DNA of 64,000 nt, taken from assembly GCA_020846025.1 (NCBI GenBank), contig JADLER010000095.1:1-64000 (forward strand), written 5' to 3'. Shown here piece after piece: positions 54,229 to 62,747 of this stretch. Position 1 is the stretch's first letter; each line of letters begins with the position of its first letter. The stretch is from Bacteroidia bacterium. Lineage in GTDB: Bacteria > Bacteroidota > Bacteroidia > B-17B0 > Aurantibacillaceae. A model generated the notes under the pieces. The model saw only the letters and a list, made by a program, of their open reading frames with translations, searched no databases and was not told the origin of the DNA. A program made the position numbers and the translations under genes.

Positions 54229-57078
54229 ATGAAAACTTATTTACTAACCGCTGTTGTAATGGCTGCATTCAGTTGTACGACAGCTATTGGGCAACCAGCC
54301 AACTCCGCCTCTCCGATTGATAGTCTTGCTCAATTTAATCAAAAACAATGGACTAATTTTTATTGGTCTCAACATTCCACTCCGAGTGGATTAGCTGAAT
54401 TTTTGAATGCTCATCAACGAGATTACATCCGAGAAACGTTTTTCCCTACCCAACGTTCATCAGCTCAAAACCCTGTTCCACAACAAGCTTGTACAAATAT
54501 TGATTTTGAAAATGGTGATTTAACCGGTTGGCTACGTTCAAGTGGTTACAACCCTGGTTACAATGCCCAAGGCTGTTGCCAAAGTGCTGGTGGCGCTCAA
54601 AATATTATGACAGGTGCTGGAACCGACCCTTGTGGCGGTTTTCCTGTGGTAGCGCCTGGTGGTAATTTTTCATTAAGGCTTGGCAACAATGGTTCTGGTG
54701 GTATTGCTGATAGAATTGAGCAAACATTTATGGTTACACCCGCTAATGCTAATTTTACCTACAAATATGCTGTAGTATTAGAAGACCCAGGCCATGCGAC
54801 AAGCGATCAACCAAGCTTTCAAATTGATATGGTTGATTCAACTAATACGCCTATTCCTTGTACATTTTACAATGTGGCAGCTGGTCAAAACATACCAGGT
54901 TTTATAAATTCCACGACTTGTAACAATGTGGTATATAAACCATGGTCGAGTGTAAGTGTTGATTTAACTAATTATATTGGGCAAAATGTTACCATTCGCT
55001 TCACCACTTATGATTGTGCACTTGGCGGACATTATGGCTATGCATATATAGATGGTAGCTGTCTAGATTTTAATATAACTCAAGATGCAAATTTATGTCA
55101 AGGTAATACTATACAATTAACAGCTCCTATTGGCTTTTCTACTTATAACTGGACACTTCCAAATGGTGCATCAGCAACCGGACAAGTTTTAACAACGGGC
55201 ATTCCAGGTGTTTATACCGTAACTTTAACTACTATTACTGGTTGTCCTGGACCAACACTTACCTACTCTTTAACTCAATACCCAAAACCTACAGCTAATT
55301 TTTTACCCATACAAACTACTGCATGTACTCATAGCCTTACATTTGTGAATACGAGTACAGTAAGTAGCGGCAATATTGTAATGAGTAATTGGAATATGGG
55401 TGATGGCAATACATCTAACAACTTAAATAGTTTTAACAATTACTCTAATGATGGGACTTATAATGTACAACTCATTAGTACTAGTAATATGGGTTGTAGA
55501 GATACAGTTATAATTCCAATTACAATTTTACCATTACCAGTTGTAACATTTACAGCTAATGCTGTGTGTTTAAATAATACAACCTCATTTCTCAACACCA
55601 CCTCTATAAATAATGGTTTTGTAACAACTTCAATTTGGCAGTTTGGCGATGGTTCAAGTTCAAATTTGGCACAACCAACACATACTTATGCTAATGCGGG
55701 TTCCTTTCCAGTAACATTAATTGTAACTACTAATTCAAATTGCGTGAATAGTATAACTCAAAATGTTACCGTACATCCTTTGCCAGTTGCTAATTTTACT
55801 AGTAACGAACCATGTTTAAATCAAGCTACACACTTTAATAATTTAAGTACCATTGCTTCGGGTAGTATCATTAAATATCGTTGGGATTTTGAAAATGACG
55901 GCATCATAGACGACTCAACTGCTAATCCAAGTCATTTATATCCTAGTGCAGGCACACAACAATCAAGATTACAAGCCATATCCAATAATAATTGTAGTAA
56001 TCAAAATCTTGGCAATGTGATGGTGCATTATAACCCAACTGCTAATTTTCAAGTACCTTCTACCTGTATTCCTAATGCTACTTCATTTAATAACCTTTCT
56101 ACAAGTAGTGATGGCATTATCACCTCATACGCTTGGGATTTTAATGGTGATAATGTAACAGATAATGTGCAACAAAATCCTCAATATATATTTACATCAA
56201 GCGGAAATTTTGGAGTAAAACTCGAAGTCCAAACACAATATGGTTGCGTCAATACAATTATAAAATCAGCTTTTGTAAATCCAAGCCCTAGCTCATCTTT
56301 TGTTGCTCAAAATAATGAGGGTTGCCCAAGTTTATGTGTCAATTTTATAAATCAATCTAACATTAGTAGTGGCCAAATTGTAACTAATCAATGGATTTTT
56401 GGCGATGGAAGCAATCCAGATTATAGCCTTAATCCTACACACTGCTACCAAACAGGAAACTACTCAGTGGCACTAAAAACTGTATCTGATAGTGGTTGCA
56501 TTAATGAAACAACATTACCTAACATAGTAAATGTGTATCCTACACCAACCGCTAATTTTTATATCACACCTGAAAAGGTTGATATTACACAACCTCTCAT
56601 TCAAGTAGCAGATGCCTCCATTGGCGCCTCATCAGTTAGTTATTTGTTTGATAATGGCACTATTAAAAACACCCCTAACTTTGATTATCAATTCAACACC
56701 AATTCTGCCAAAACAGTTTCAATAATGCAATTTGCCATTAATACCTATGGTTGTCGAGATTCAATTATAAAACAAGTAGAAATTAAACCCGCATTTGTTA
56801 TTTATATTCCAAATGCTTTTACTCCTAATGGTGATGGATTAAACGATGGTTTTCAAGCGAAAGGCATGGGTATAATGGACTTTAAATTACAAGTATTTGA
56901 CCGCTGGGGAGCTTTAGTTTTCGAAACATCTGACATAAATAAAGCATGGGATGGCAGTATAAATGGAAATGGTGGCGGAGAGGACTCAAAACAAGAGGTT
57001 TATGTGTGGAAAGCAAGTGTGGTGGATGTTTTAAGAGAAAAACATAGCCTAATTGGCCATGTTACTTTATTAAAATAA
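54229..57078 (+). CDS. PKD-repeat adhesin-like protein with T9SS type B signal
   Basis: 949 aa. Signal peptide (KTYLLTAVVMAAFSCTTAIG), an N-terminal beta-sandwich domain (ACTNIDFENGDLTGWLRS ... GHYGYAYIDG), then about six PKD-like repeats marked by MGDGNTSN, FGDGSSSN, WDFENDGI, WDFNGDNV and FGDGSNPD. It ends with the gliding-motility-associated C-terminal domain (IPNAFTPNGDGLNDGF, QVFDRWGALVFET). That CHU_C/SprB-type signal marks export by the type IX system and surface attachment. Probable adhesin or glycan-binding surface protein; the ligand is unknown. Confidence 0.92.
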   Translation: MKTYLLTAVVMAAFSCTTAIGQPANSASPIDSLAQFNQKQWTNFYWSQHSTPSGLAEFLNAHQRDYIRETFFPTQRSSAQNPVPQQACTNIDFENGDLTGWLRSSGYNPGYNAQGCCQSAGGAQNIMTGAGTDPCGGFPVVAPGGNFSLRLGNNGSGGIADRIEQTFMVTPANANFTYKYAVVLEDPGHATSDQPSFQIDMVDSTNTPIPCTFYNVAAGQNIPGFINSTTCNNVVYKPWSSVSVDLTNYIGQNVTIRFTTYDCALGGHYGYAYIDGSCLDFNITQDANLCQGNTIQLTAPIGFSTYNWTLPNGASATGQVLTTGIPGVYTVTLTTITGCPGPTLTYSLTQYPKPTANFLPIQTTACTHSLTFVNTSTVSSGNIVMSNWNMGDGNTSNNLNSFNNYSNDGTYNVQLISTSNMGCRDTVIIPITILPLPVVTFTANAVCLNNTTSFLNTTSINNGFVTTSIWQFGDGSSSNLAQPTHTYANAGSFPVTLIVTTNSNCVNSITQNVTVHPLPVANFTSNEPCLNQATHFNNLSTIASGSIIKYRWDFENDGIIDDSTANPSHLYPSAGTQQSRLQAISNNNCSNQNLGNVMVHYNPTANFQVPSTCIPNATSFNNLSTSSDGIITSYAWDFNGDNVTDNVQQNPQYIFTSSGNFGVKLEVQTQYGCVNTIIKSAFVNPSPSSSFVAQNNEGCPSLCVNFINQSNISSGQIVTNQWIFGDGSNPDYSLNPTHCYQTGNYSVALKTVSDSGCINETTLPNIVNVYPTPTANFYITPEKVDITQPLIQVADASIGASSVSYLFDNGTIKNTPNFDYQFNTNSAKTVSIMQFAINTYGCRDSIIKQVEIKPAFVIYIPNAFTPNGDGLNDGFQAKGMGIMDFKLQVFDRWGALVFETSDINKAWDGSINGNGGGEDSKQEVYVWKASVVDVLREKHSLIGHVTLLK

Positions 57079-57184
57079 TGTCAAAAAGACATTGAAAACT
57101 ATTTGGTTTAAAGTTTGATTAAAGAAAATAACAAACTTACCTTAGTAAGTAAAATATAAGTATTAACCTTTAAAAAAAATTAAA

Positions 57185-57502
57185 ATGGCACTAGAAATAA
57201 CCGATTCGAACTTTGAACAATTAGTTTTAAAATCAGATAAACCAGTATTAGTTGATTTTTGGGCAGAGTGGTGTGGTCCATGCCGTATGGTAGGCCCAGT
57301 AGTTGAAGAGTTAGCTAAAGATTATGACGGAAAAGCTTTAGTAGGAAAAGTAAATGTGGACAACAATTCTGAAATTTCAGCTAAGTACAGCATTAGAAAT
57401 ATACCTACTTTATTAGTATTTAAAAATGGCGAAGTAGTTGATAAACACGTAGGTGTAGCCGCTAAAAATGTGTTAGCTGGTAAGTTAGACGCACATTTAT
57501 AA
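57185..57502 (+). CDS. trxA: Thioredoxin
   Basis: 105-aa cytosolic disulfide reductase. Active site WAEWCGPCRMVGP (Cys30, Cys33), YSIRNIPTLLVFKNGE with the cis-Pro at IPT, and the usual DFWA strand. Single gene with its own strong terminator right after the stop. Confidence 0.97.
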   Translation: MALEITDSNFEQLVLKSDKPVLVDFWAEWCGPCRMVGPVVEELAKDYDGKALVGKVNVDNNSEISAKYSIRNIPTLLVFKNGEVVDKHVGVAAKNVLAGKLDAHL

Positions 57503-57518
57503 ATTAAGAAAACAATCA

Positions 57519-57546
57519 CAAAAAGCCGCAATAATGCGGCTTTTTG
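57519..57546 (+). terminator. Rho-independent terminator after trxA
   Basis: CAAAAAGCCGCA (57519-57530) and TGCGGCTTTTTG (57535-57546) form a perfect 12-bp stem with loop ATAA; the right arm supplies the T-run. It can act on both strands. Confidence 0.92.
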
Positions 57547-57636
57547 TATTTTATTAACCTAAAATACTATCTCAAAATATATTATAATTAATAACATTTG
57601 TAATTTGGAGATTACTCATAATTCAATTGAAATCCT

Positions 57637-57644
57637 TAAATTTG
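57637..57644 (+). promoter_or_regulatory. Candidate -7 box directly before panD
   Basis: TAAATTTG fits TAnnTTTG and ends 4 nt before the panD ATG at 57649. If used, the transcript would be leaderless or nearly so. No well-placed -33 element was seen. Confidence 0.4.
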
Positions 57645-57648
57645 CGCC

Positions 57649-57999
57649 ATGCAAATTCAAGTGATGAAATCTAAACTGCATTGCGTAACTGTAACTCAGG
57701 CAGAATTAGATTATATTGGAAGCGTAACCATTGACGAAGATTTGATGGATGCTGCTAATTTTATTGAAAACGAACAAGTTCATATCCTAAATAAAAATAA
57801 TGGACAACGTTTTATTACATACGTTATTAAAGGGAAAAGAGGAAGTGGTGTTATTTGTTTAAATGGACCAGCTGCTAAGCTCGTAAATCTTGGTGATGTG
57901 GTTATTATTGTATCTTATGCAACTATGGATTTTGAAAAAGCCAAATCATTTAAACCTTGGGTTGTGTTTCCAGATACAAAAACCAACCAATTAAAATAA
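57649..57999 (+). CDS. panD: Aspartate 1-decarboxylase precursor
   Basis: 116-aa pyruvoyl enzyme that makes beta-alanine for pantothenate and CoA. The self-cleavage site is Gly24-Ser25 in [18 protein letters not shown], the canonical position, which confirms the start at [29 protein letters not shown] and [11 protein letters not shown] are also family motifs. Followed 4 nt later by the YbhN-like gene. Confidence 0.96.
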   Translation: MQIQVMKSKLHCVTVTQAELDYIGSVTIDEDLMDAANFIENEQVHILNKNNGQRFITYVIKGKRGSGVICLNGPAAKLVNLGDVVIIVSYATMDFEKAKSFKPWVVFPDTKTNQLK

Positions 58000-58003
58000 C
58001 AAA

Positions 58004-59035
58004 ATGACAAAAAACAACAGCAAATCCATTATTCAATTTATTATTTTATTGGGTATAGGTGTTGTTTTAGTATGGCTTTCCTTCAAATCAGTTTGGGCAG
58101 ATAAAGATAAAATTATAGAATCCTTTCAATCTGCTAATTACGTGTGGGTAGCCATTTCATTAATCATTTCGTTTCTTAGCCATTTTCTAAGAGCCTATCG
58201 ATGGAATTATTTATTAAAACCTACAGGTCATTCGGTTACTCTTTTTAATGCAACTGCCGATGTATTGGTTGGTTATTTTGCTAATTACGGACTTCCTCGT
58301 ATGGGCGAAATTACACGTTGCACCTTAGCCACTAAGTACGACAATGTTCCTTTTGAAATTGCTCTCGGAACCGTTATAACAGAGCGTATTATTGATATGT
58401 TATTAATGATATTAATTTTTGTACTTACTTTAATATTTCAATTTTCTCAACTTCAAGAACTCACCATCACTTATATCTACAATCCATTAATAAATAAGCT
58501 AGATGGCATGACGCAAAACCCATTCAAACTATTAATATTGATTGGGATTTTAATTCTATGTGTGATTTTATTTTTCATGCTTCGTAAAAAATACGGCAGT
58601 TTATTAAAAGGAAAATTAGGAGCAATAATCTCTGGTTTTGCAAAAGGATTAAGTTCAATAAAAGACATGGAGAATAAATTTCAATTTATTGTTTTAAGTA
58701 TCTTAATTTGGGCGGCCTATTTTTATAGTCTTTATGCTTGTTTTTATGTTTTCTCCGACACTGCACGTTTAGGACATTCCGAATGTTTAGCATTATTACT
58801 CTTTGGAACATTTGGTGTCGTATTATCTCCGGGTGGCTTGGGAGCTTATCCAGCTATAGTCTCAGCACTTTTAATGTATTATGGTATCAATCAAATTGCA
58901 GCATTTTCATTCCCTTGGATTAGCTGGACATCACAATTTGTGATGATTATTGTACTTGGTTTATTAAGTTTAATTTTGCTTCCACTAGTAAACAAACAAA
59001 AAAACAATGACGTTTTATCAGAAACTGAAAAATAA
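58004..59035 (+). CDS. YbhN/UPF0104 lysylphosphatidylglycerol-synthase-like membrane protein
   Basis: 343 aa with about eight transmembrane helices and the family patterns LSHFLRAYRWNYLLKP, ADVLVGYFANYGLPRMGEITRC, TVITERIIDMLLM and LSPGGLGAYPAIVSALL. It corresponds to the membrane part of MprF without the cytosolic synthase, so lipid modification is not proven; a lipid or glycolipid translocase is the usual guess. Its 3' end overlaps rfaE2 by 29 nt. Confidence 0.9.
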   Translation: MTKNNSKSIIQFIILLGIGVVLVWLSFKSVWADKDKIIESFQSANYVWVAISLIISFLSHFLRAYRWNYLLKPTGHSVTLFNATADVLVGYFANYGLPRMGEITRCTLATKYDNVPFEIALGTVITERIIDMLLMILIFVLTLIFQFSQLQELTITYIYNPLINKLDGMTQNPFKLLILIGILILCVILFFMLRKKYGSLLKGKLGAIISGFAKGLSSIKDMENKFQFIVLSILIWAAYFYSLYACFYVFSDTARLGHSECLALLLFGTFGVVLSPGGLGAYPAIVSALLMYYGINQIAAFSFPWISWTSQFVMIIVLGLLSLILLPLVNKQKNNDVLSETEK

Positions 59036-59504
59036 AATTGTAAATAAGCAACAGCTTTCAGAACGACTTAACCAATGGAAAGCCGATAAACAAACTATTG
59101 TGTTTACAAACGGTTGTTTTGATATTTTACATCGTGGACATGTTGAATACCTTAATCATGCTAGAGATTTAGGTAATAAACTAGTGCTTGGTTTAAATAC
59201 CGACAACTCCGTAAAACGCTTAGGAAAATCGCCCGAAAGACCTATTAATACAGAAGATACACGCGCCATAATACTTGCCGGATTAGAATGTGTGGATGCC
59301 ATTATTTTATTTGATGAAGATACGCCACTAGAACTGATAAAATTTGTACAACCTGATGTATTAGTTAAAGGAAATGACTATAAAGCAGAAGCTATTGTAG
59401 GGTATGACGAGGTAACAAACAGAGGCGGAAAGGTTATTACCATTCAATTAGTTGAGGGTTTTTCTACCACTAAATTAATTGAAAAGATGAAGTCGGATAA
59501 ATAA
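59007..59504 (+). CDS. rfaE2: D-glycero-beta-D-manno-heptose 1-phosphate adenylyltransferase
   Basis: 165 aa. Nucleotidyltransferase of the HxGH type: VFTNGCFDILHRGHVEYLNHA, LGLNTDNSVKRLGKSPERPI, LVKGNDYKAEAIVG and a closing FSTTKLIEKMK. It corresponds to the C-terminal domain of HldE (RfaE2) and would supply ADP-heptose for LPS core, fitting the heptosyltransferase-like gene at 50759. The kinase half is not in the window. The start lies inside the preceding gene (29-nt overlap). Confidence 0.93.
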   Translation: MTFYQKLKNKIVNKQQLSERLNQWKADKQTIVFTNGCFDILHRGHVEYLNHARDLGNKLVLGLNTDNSVKRLGKSPERPINTEDTRAIILAGLECVDAIILFDEDTPLELIKFVQPDVLVKGNDYKAEAIVGYDEVTNRGGKVITIQLVEGFSTTKLIEKMKSDK

Positions 59505-59585
59505 CGCTAAAAGGTTAATATCTTAAAAAACTAATCTATTTTCTTTATTAAATAAAGCCTTACTTTAACACTTATTTAATTAAAA

Positions 59586-61067
59586 GTGTCGAACCCATTA
59601 AAAAAATTAGCATCGCAAACGGTGGTGTATGGTTTAGGTAGTATTTTACCTAGGGTTATCACGTTTTTATATTCATTTATCTTAACGTATGTTTTTAAAG
59701 AACCTGCCGAACTATCTGTAAATACAGAGTTTTACGCTTATATGAGTTTCTTAAACATTTTATTTACCTACGGTATGGAAACCGCTTTCTTCAACTTCTC
59801 CAGAAAATCTGAAAATAAGGATGTGGTGTTTTCAACGGCTTTCATTTCTATATTAAGCAGTAGTATTGTGCTTAGCTTAATACTAGCGACATTTTCTGGT
59901 AGTATTGCTGATTTTATTAAAGAACCTGAGCATGTAAATTTTATAATTTGGTGTATTTTAATTGTTGCCACAGATGCCATTATGGCGATACCATTTGCAA
60001 AATTAAGACAAACGAATAGAGCAAATAAATTTGCAGGATTAAAAATTTTAAATGTATTGATCTTTATTTTAGTTTGTATTTTTTACCTCAACATTTGCAA
60101 ACCGGCTTATTATTCAAACCCAGAGTCAGCCTTAGCAAAATGGTATAATCCAGAGGTTGGTGTTGGATACGTGTTTATTGCTAGTTTAGTAGCAAATCTT
60201 ATTACCATGTTATTTCTAGCTAAAGAAATTACTTCAGTACCATTAATTTTTGATAAAAAAATTTGGAAAGACATGTTACAATATGCTTGGCCACTTCTCA
60301 TCTTAGGTTTTGCCGGCATGATTAACGAAACCTTTGACCGATTTATTCTAAAATATTTATTACCCGAAGATATTGCCCGATTTGAATTAGGCGTATATGG
60401 CCAATGTTATCGCATTGCTATGTTAATGACCATATTTACAACAGCCTTTAAATATGCCGCTGAACCTTTTTTCTTCAACAACGCTTCTGATAAAAATTCT
60501 AATAAACTTATTGCTATCACTATGAAATATTATGTGATTTTTTGCCTATTTATTTTTGTAGGCATCATGATGAATTTACCTTGGCTTCAACATATCATAA
60601 GCGAACGTTACCGCGAAGGGATTGCTGTAGTTCCTATTTTATTACTTGCTAACCTTTGCGTGGGTGTATATTGGAATTTATCTATCTGGTTTAAATTAAC
60701 TGGACAAACCAAATTTGGCGCTGGTATTACCATTGCTGGTGCCATTATTACTTTAGTAATTAATTTTGTATTCGTTCCAAGTCATGGTTACATTGCTTGC
60801 GCTTGGGCAACTTTTGCTTCATATTGCTTTATGATGATTGTATCTTATTTATTAGGGCAAAAATATTACCCTATTAAATATAATTTAAAAAGTATTTTTG
60901 TATTTGCAAGCTTAGGACTCCTGTTATATTTTATATCCACACTATATCAAGATTTAGAAAATGTTATTATTAAACTCATAATTAATAATGCTTTGTTTGC
61001 ATTTTATCTATTAGTTTTTTATAAATTGGAGTTTCAAAATTTAAAGAAACTTAAAGAACTAAAATAA
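59586..61067 (+). CDS. Polysaccharide biosynthesis flippase (Wzx-type)
   Basis: 493 aa, GTG start at 59586 giving [23 protein letters not shown], the usual opening of this family. About 14 transmembrane helices, with [20 protein letters not shown] and [20 protein letters not shown] typical of MOP flippases of Bacteroidota. Second lipid-linked glycan exporter in this region. dut begins 2 nt after the stop. Confidence 0.92.
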   Translation: MSNPLKKLASQTVVYGLGSILPRVITFLYSFILTYVFKEPAELSVNTEFYAYMSFLNILFTYGMETAFFNFSRKSENKDVVFSTAFISILSSSIVLSLILATFSGSIADFIKEPEHVNFIIWCILIVATDAIMAIPFAKLRQTNRANKFAGLKILNVLIFILVCIFYLNICKPAYYSNPESALAKWYNPEVGVGYVFIASLVANLITMLFLAKEITSVPLIFDKKIWKDMLQYAWPLLILGFAGMINETFDRFILKYLLPEDIARFELGVYGQCYRIAMLMTIFTTAFKYAAEPFFFNNASDKNSNKLIAITMKYYVIFCLFIFVGIMMNLPWLQHIISERYREGIAVVPILLLANLCVGVYWNLSIWFKLTGQTKFGAGITIAGAIITLVINFVFVPSHGYIACAWATFASYCFMMIVSYLLGQKYYPIKYNLKSIFVFASLGLLLYFISTLYQDLENVIIKLIINNALFAFYLLVFYKLEFQNLKKLKELK

Positions 61068-61069
61068 CC

Positions 61070-61504
61070 ATGATAGTAAAAGTAGTAAACCAATCCAAAC
61101 ACGAACTACCACAATACGCCACCGAACTTTCAGCAGGCCTAGATTTACGTGCTAATATTGATAACCCTATAGAGGTAAAACCCTTGCAAAGAGTTTTAGT
61201 ACCAACTGGTTTATATATTGAATTAGCCAAAGGCTATGAAGCACAAGTAAGACCAAGAAGCGGTTTAGCTTTTAAAAACGGTATCACTGTTTTAAACTCT
61301 CCAGGAACCATAGATGCCGACTATCGTGGTGAGTTAAGAGTATTACTGGTAAATTTATCGGATACTACTTTTGTAATTAATGATGGCGAACGTATTGCTC
61401 AAATGGTAATTGCTAAACATGAGCAAATTAAATGGCAACAAGTAGATAGTTTAGAAGAAACAACCAGAGGCGCCGGAGGTTTTGGACATACAGGAGTGAA
61501 ATAA
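61070..61504 (+). CDS. dut: dUTP diphosphatase
   Basis: 144-aa trimeric dUTPase, hydrolysing dUTP to dUMP. All five motifs: [46 protein letters not shown] and the C-terminal [10 protein letters not shown]. Co-directional and tightly linked with the flippase and the Cys-rich protein downstream. Confidence 0.97.
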   Translation: MIVKVVNQSKHELPQYATELSAGLDLRANIDNPIEVKPLQRVLVPTGLYIELAKGYEAQVRPRSGLAFKNGITVLNSPGTIDADYRGELRVLLVNLSDTTFVINDGERIAQMVIAKHEQIKWQQVDSLEETTRGAGGFGHTGVK

Positions 61505-61516
61505 ATTAGTATTCCT

Positions 61517-61999
61517 TTGGATCTTCAAAAACATAATCAAAAGGCAAACACACTTAAAAAAGAGAATAAGATCTTTTACGACAAATTAAAACGAACTAAA
61601 CCGAAAAACTTAGATCAGTATTTTCACGAGCTACACGACGAAGTATTTGAGAAGATAGATTGCCTAAGTTGTGCAAATTGTTGTAAAACCACCTCTCCTA
61701 TATTTTATAACCGAGATATAGAACGCCTAGCCAAACACTTCAGAATAAAACCAGGTGAATTTATTGAGAAGTATCTTAAAATTGATGAAGATAAAGATTA
61801 TGTTTTAACTCAAGCACCTTGCCCATTTTTGGGAGAAGACAATTATTGTTCGGTATATGAAGCAAGGCCTAACGCTTGTAGAGAATATCCTCACACGAAC
61901 CGAAAAAGAATGGAACAAATTTTAGAGCTCACTTATCGAAATACCATGGTGTGCCCGGCAGTACTTGAAATTACAGAGCGATTAAAAAAAGTTTTATAA
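61517..61999 (+). CDS. YkgJ-family Fe-S/zinc cluster protein
   Basis: 160 aa, TTG start at 61517 (no Met before LDLQKHNQK). CxxCxxCC motif in DCLSCANCCKTTSPIF, then APCPFLGEDNYCSVYEARPNACREYP with further Cys and a final VCPA, the YkgJ (CxxCxxCC) family pattern. Metal or iron-sulfur binding inferred from the family; function not known. Stop overlaps that of the P-loop gene on the other strand by 6 nt. Confidence 0.9.
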   Translation: MDLQKHNQKANTLKKENKIFYDKLKRTKPKNLDQYFHELHDEVFEKIDCLSCANCCKTTSPIFYNRDIERLAKHFRIKPGEFIEKYLKIDEDKDYVLTQAPCPFLGEDNYCSVYEARPNACREYPHTNRKRMEQILELTYRNTMVCPAVLEITERLKKVL

Positions 62000-62404
62000 T
62001 AATTTTACTTTATATTTTTCAGCCATTTTTTGGAGTTGCTCATTACTAACACCATGTGTGTTTTGTTGCCCATGATAATTTTCAACAGTAACAACAAATA
62101 AAGCATAATGATATTTTGAGGCCAATTTAAAATAAGGCTCCATTTCCCAATCCAAGGTAAATGTATTATGTACAAAAACTTTTGGAAATTTTTGTTGAAG
62201 CGCATCTTCGGTTAGTTGTTCGCATTGCTTATACGCTTTAAAATTTTCATTAAAATTAAATACATACTCGCCCGTGTGTTCATCAGTAAAATAATCATCA
62301 ACCGAAAAAATAGGATAGGTATTCTCTTCAGATAAAACTTTAGCTAAGGTAGATTTTCCACTACCCGGCAAGCCTCTTAGCAATATCAAACAATACGGTT
62401 CCAT
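61994..62404 (-). CDS. P-loop kinase-like ATPase
   Basis: 136 aa from the ATG at 62404, giving MEPYCLILLRGLPGSGKST with Walker A GLPGSGKST; a TTG at 62440 would add 12 residues without homology. Then SVDDYFTDEHTGEYVFN, VFVHNTFTLDWEMEPYFKLA and VVTVENYHGQQNTHGV. This resembles the AAA_33/N4BP2-like polynucleotide-kinase-type P-loop proteins. The substrate (nucleic acid or small molecule) is not evident. Confidence 0.85.
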   Translation of the reverse strand: MEPYCLILLRGLPGSGKSTLAKVLSEENTYPIFSVDDYFTDEHTGEYVFNFNENFKAYKQCEQLTEDALQQKFPKVFVHNTFTLDWEMEPYFKLASKYHYALFVVTVENYHGQQNTHGVSNEQLQKMAEKYKVKLL

Positions 62405-62503
62405 ATCTTCTAAGTTACAAAATTTAGAGCTGAATAGCAAGAGTTTGTGTGATAAATAAAGTTGTTAAGCTTATTTTAATTCACAAGTAGTTATTTCTCC
62501 ACC

Positions 62504-62695
62504 TTAACTACCCTGATGATTATACTTACTGCATTTCTTTCTAGCTTCTGATTTTGAAACAGCACTTATTTGTTTAGTTGAATTTGTGGTTGTTTGAAAA
62601 TGACTTAGAGTTGTTGTTTCACATTCACAATTATATTTTTTACATCCAAAAACTATAAAAATAATAATGATGAGAAATATTGATTTCGTTATCAA
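62504..62695 (-). CDS. Small CKKY lipoprotein
   Basis: About 63 aa from a TTG at 62695: MITKSIFLIIIIFIVFGC is a lipoprotein signal with lipobox VFGC, followed by CKKYNCECETTTLS and an Ala/Lys-rich helix (SKSEARKKCSKYN). A longer frame exists but has no signal-peptide logic. Short lipoproteins with CKKY-CxC patterns and a terminal Cys are, from memory, common in Bacteroidota and of unknown function. Confidence 0.65.
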   Translation of the reverse strand: MITKSIFLIIIIFIVFGCKKYNCECETTTLSHFQTTTNSTKQISAVSKSEARKKCSKYNHQGS

Positions 62696-62747
62696 AAAAT
62701 TATTAGTGCACTTGCCGAAACAGATAAACCAAGCAGTAAACTTACAC

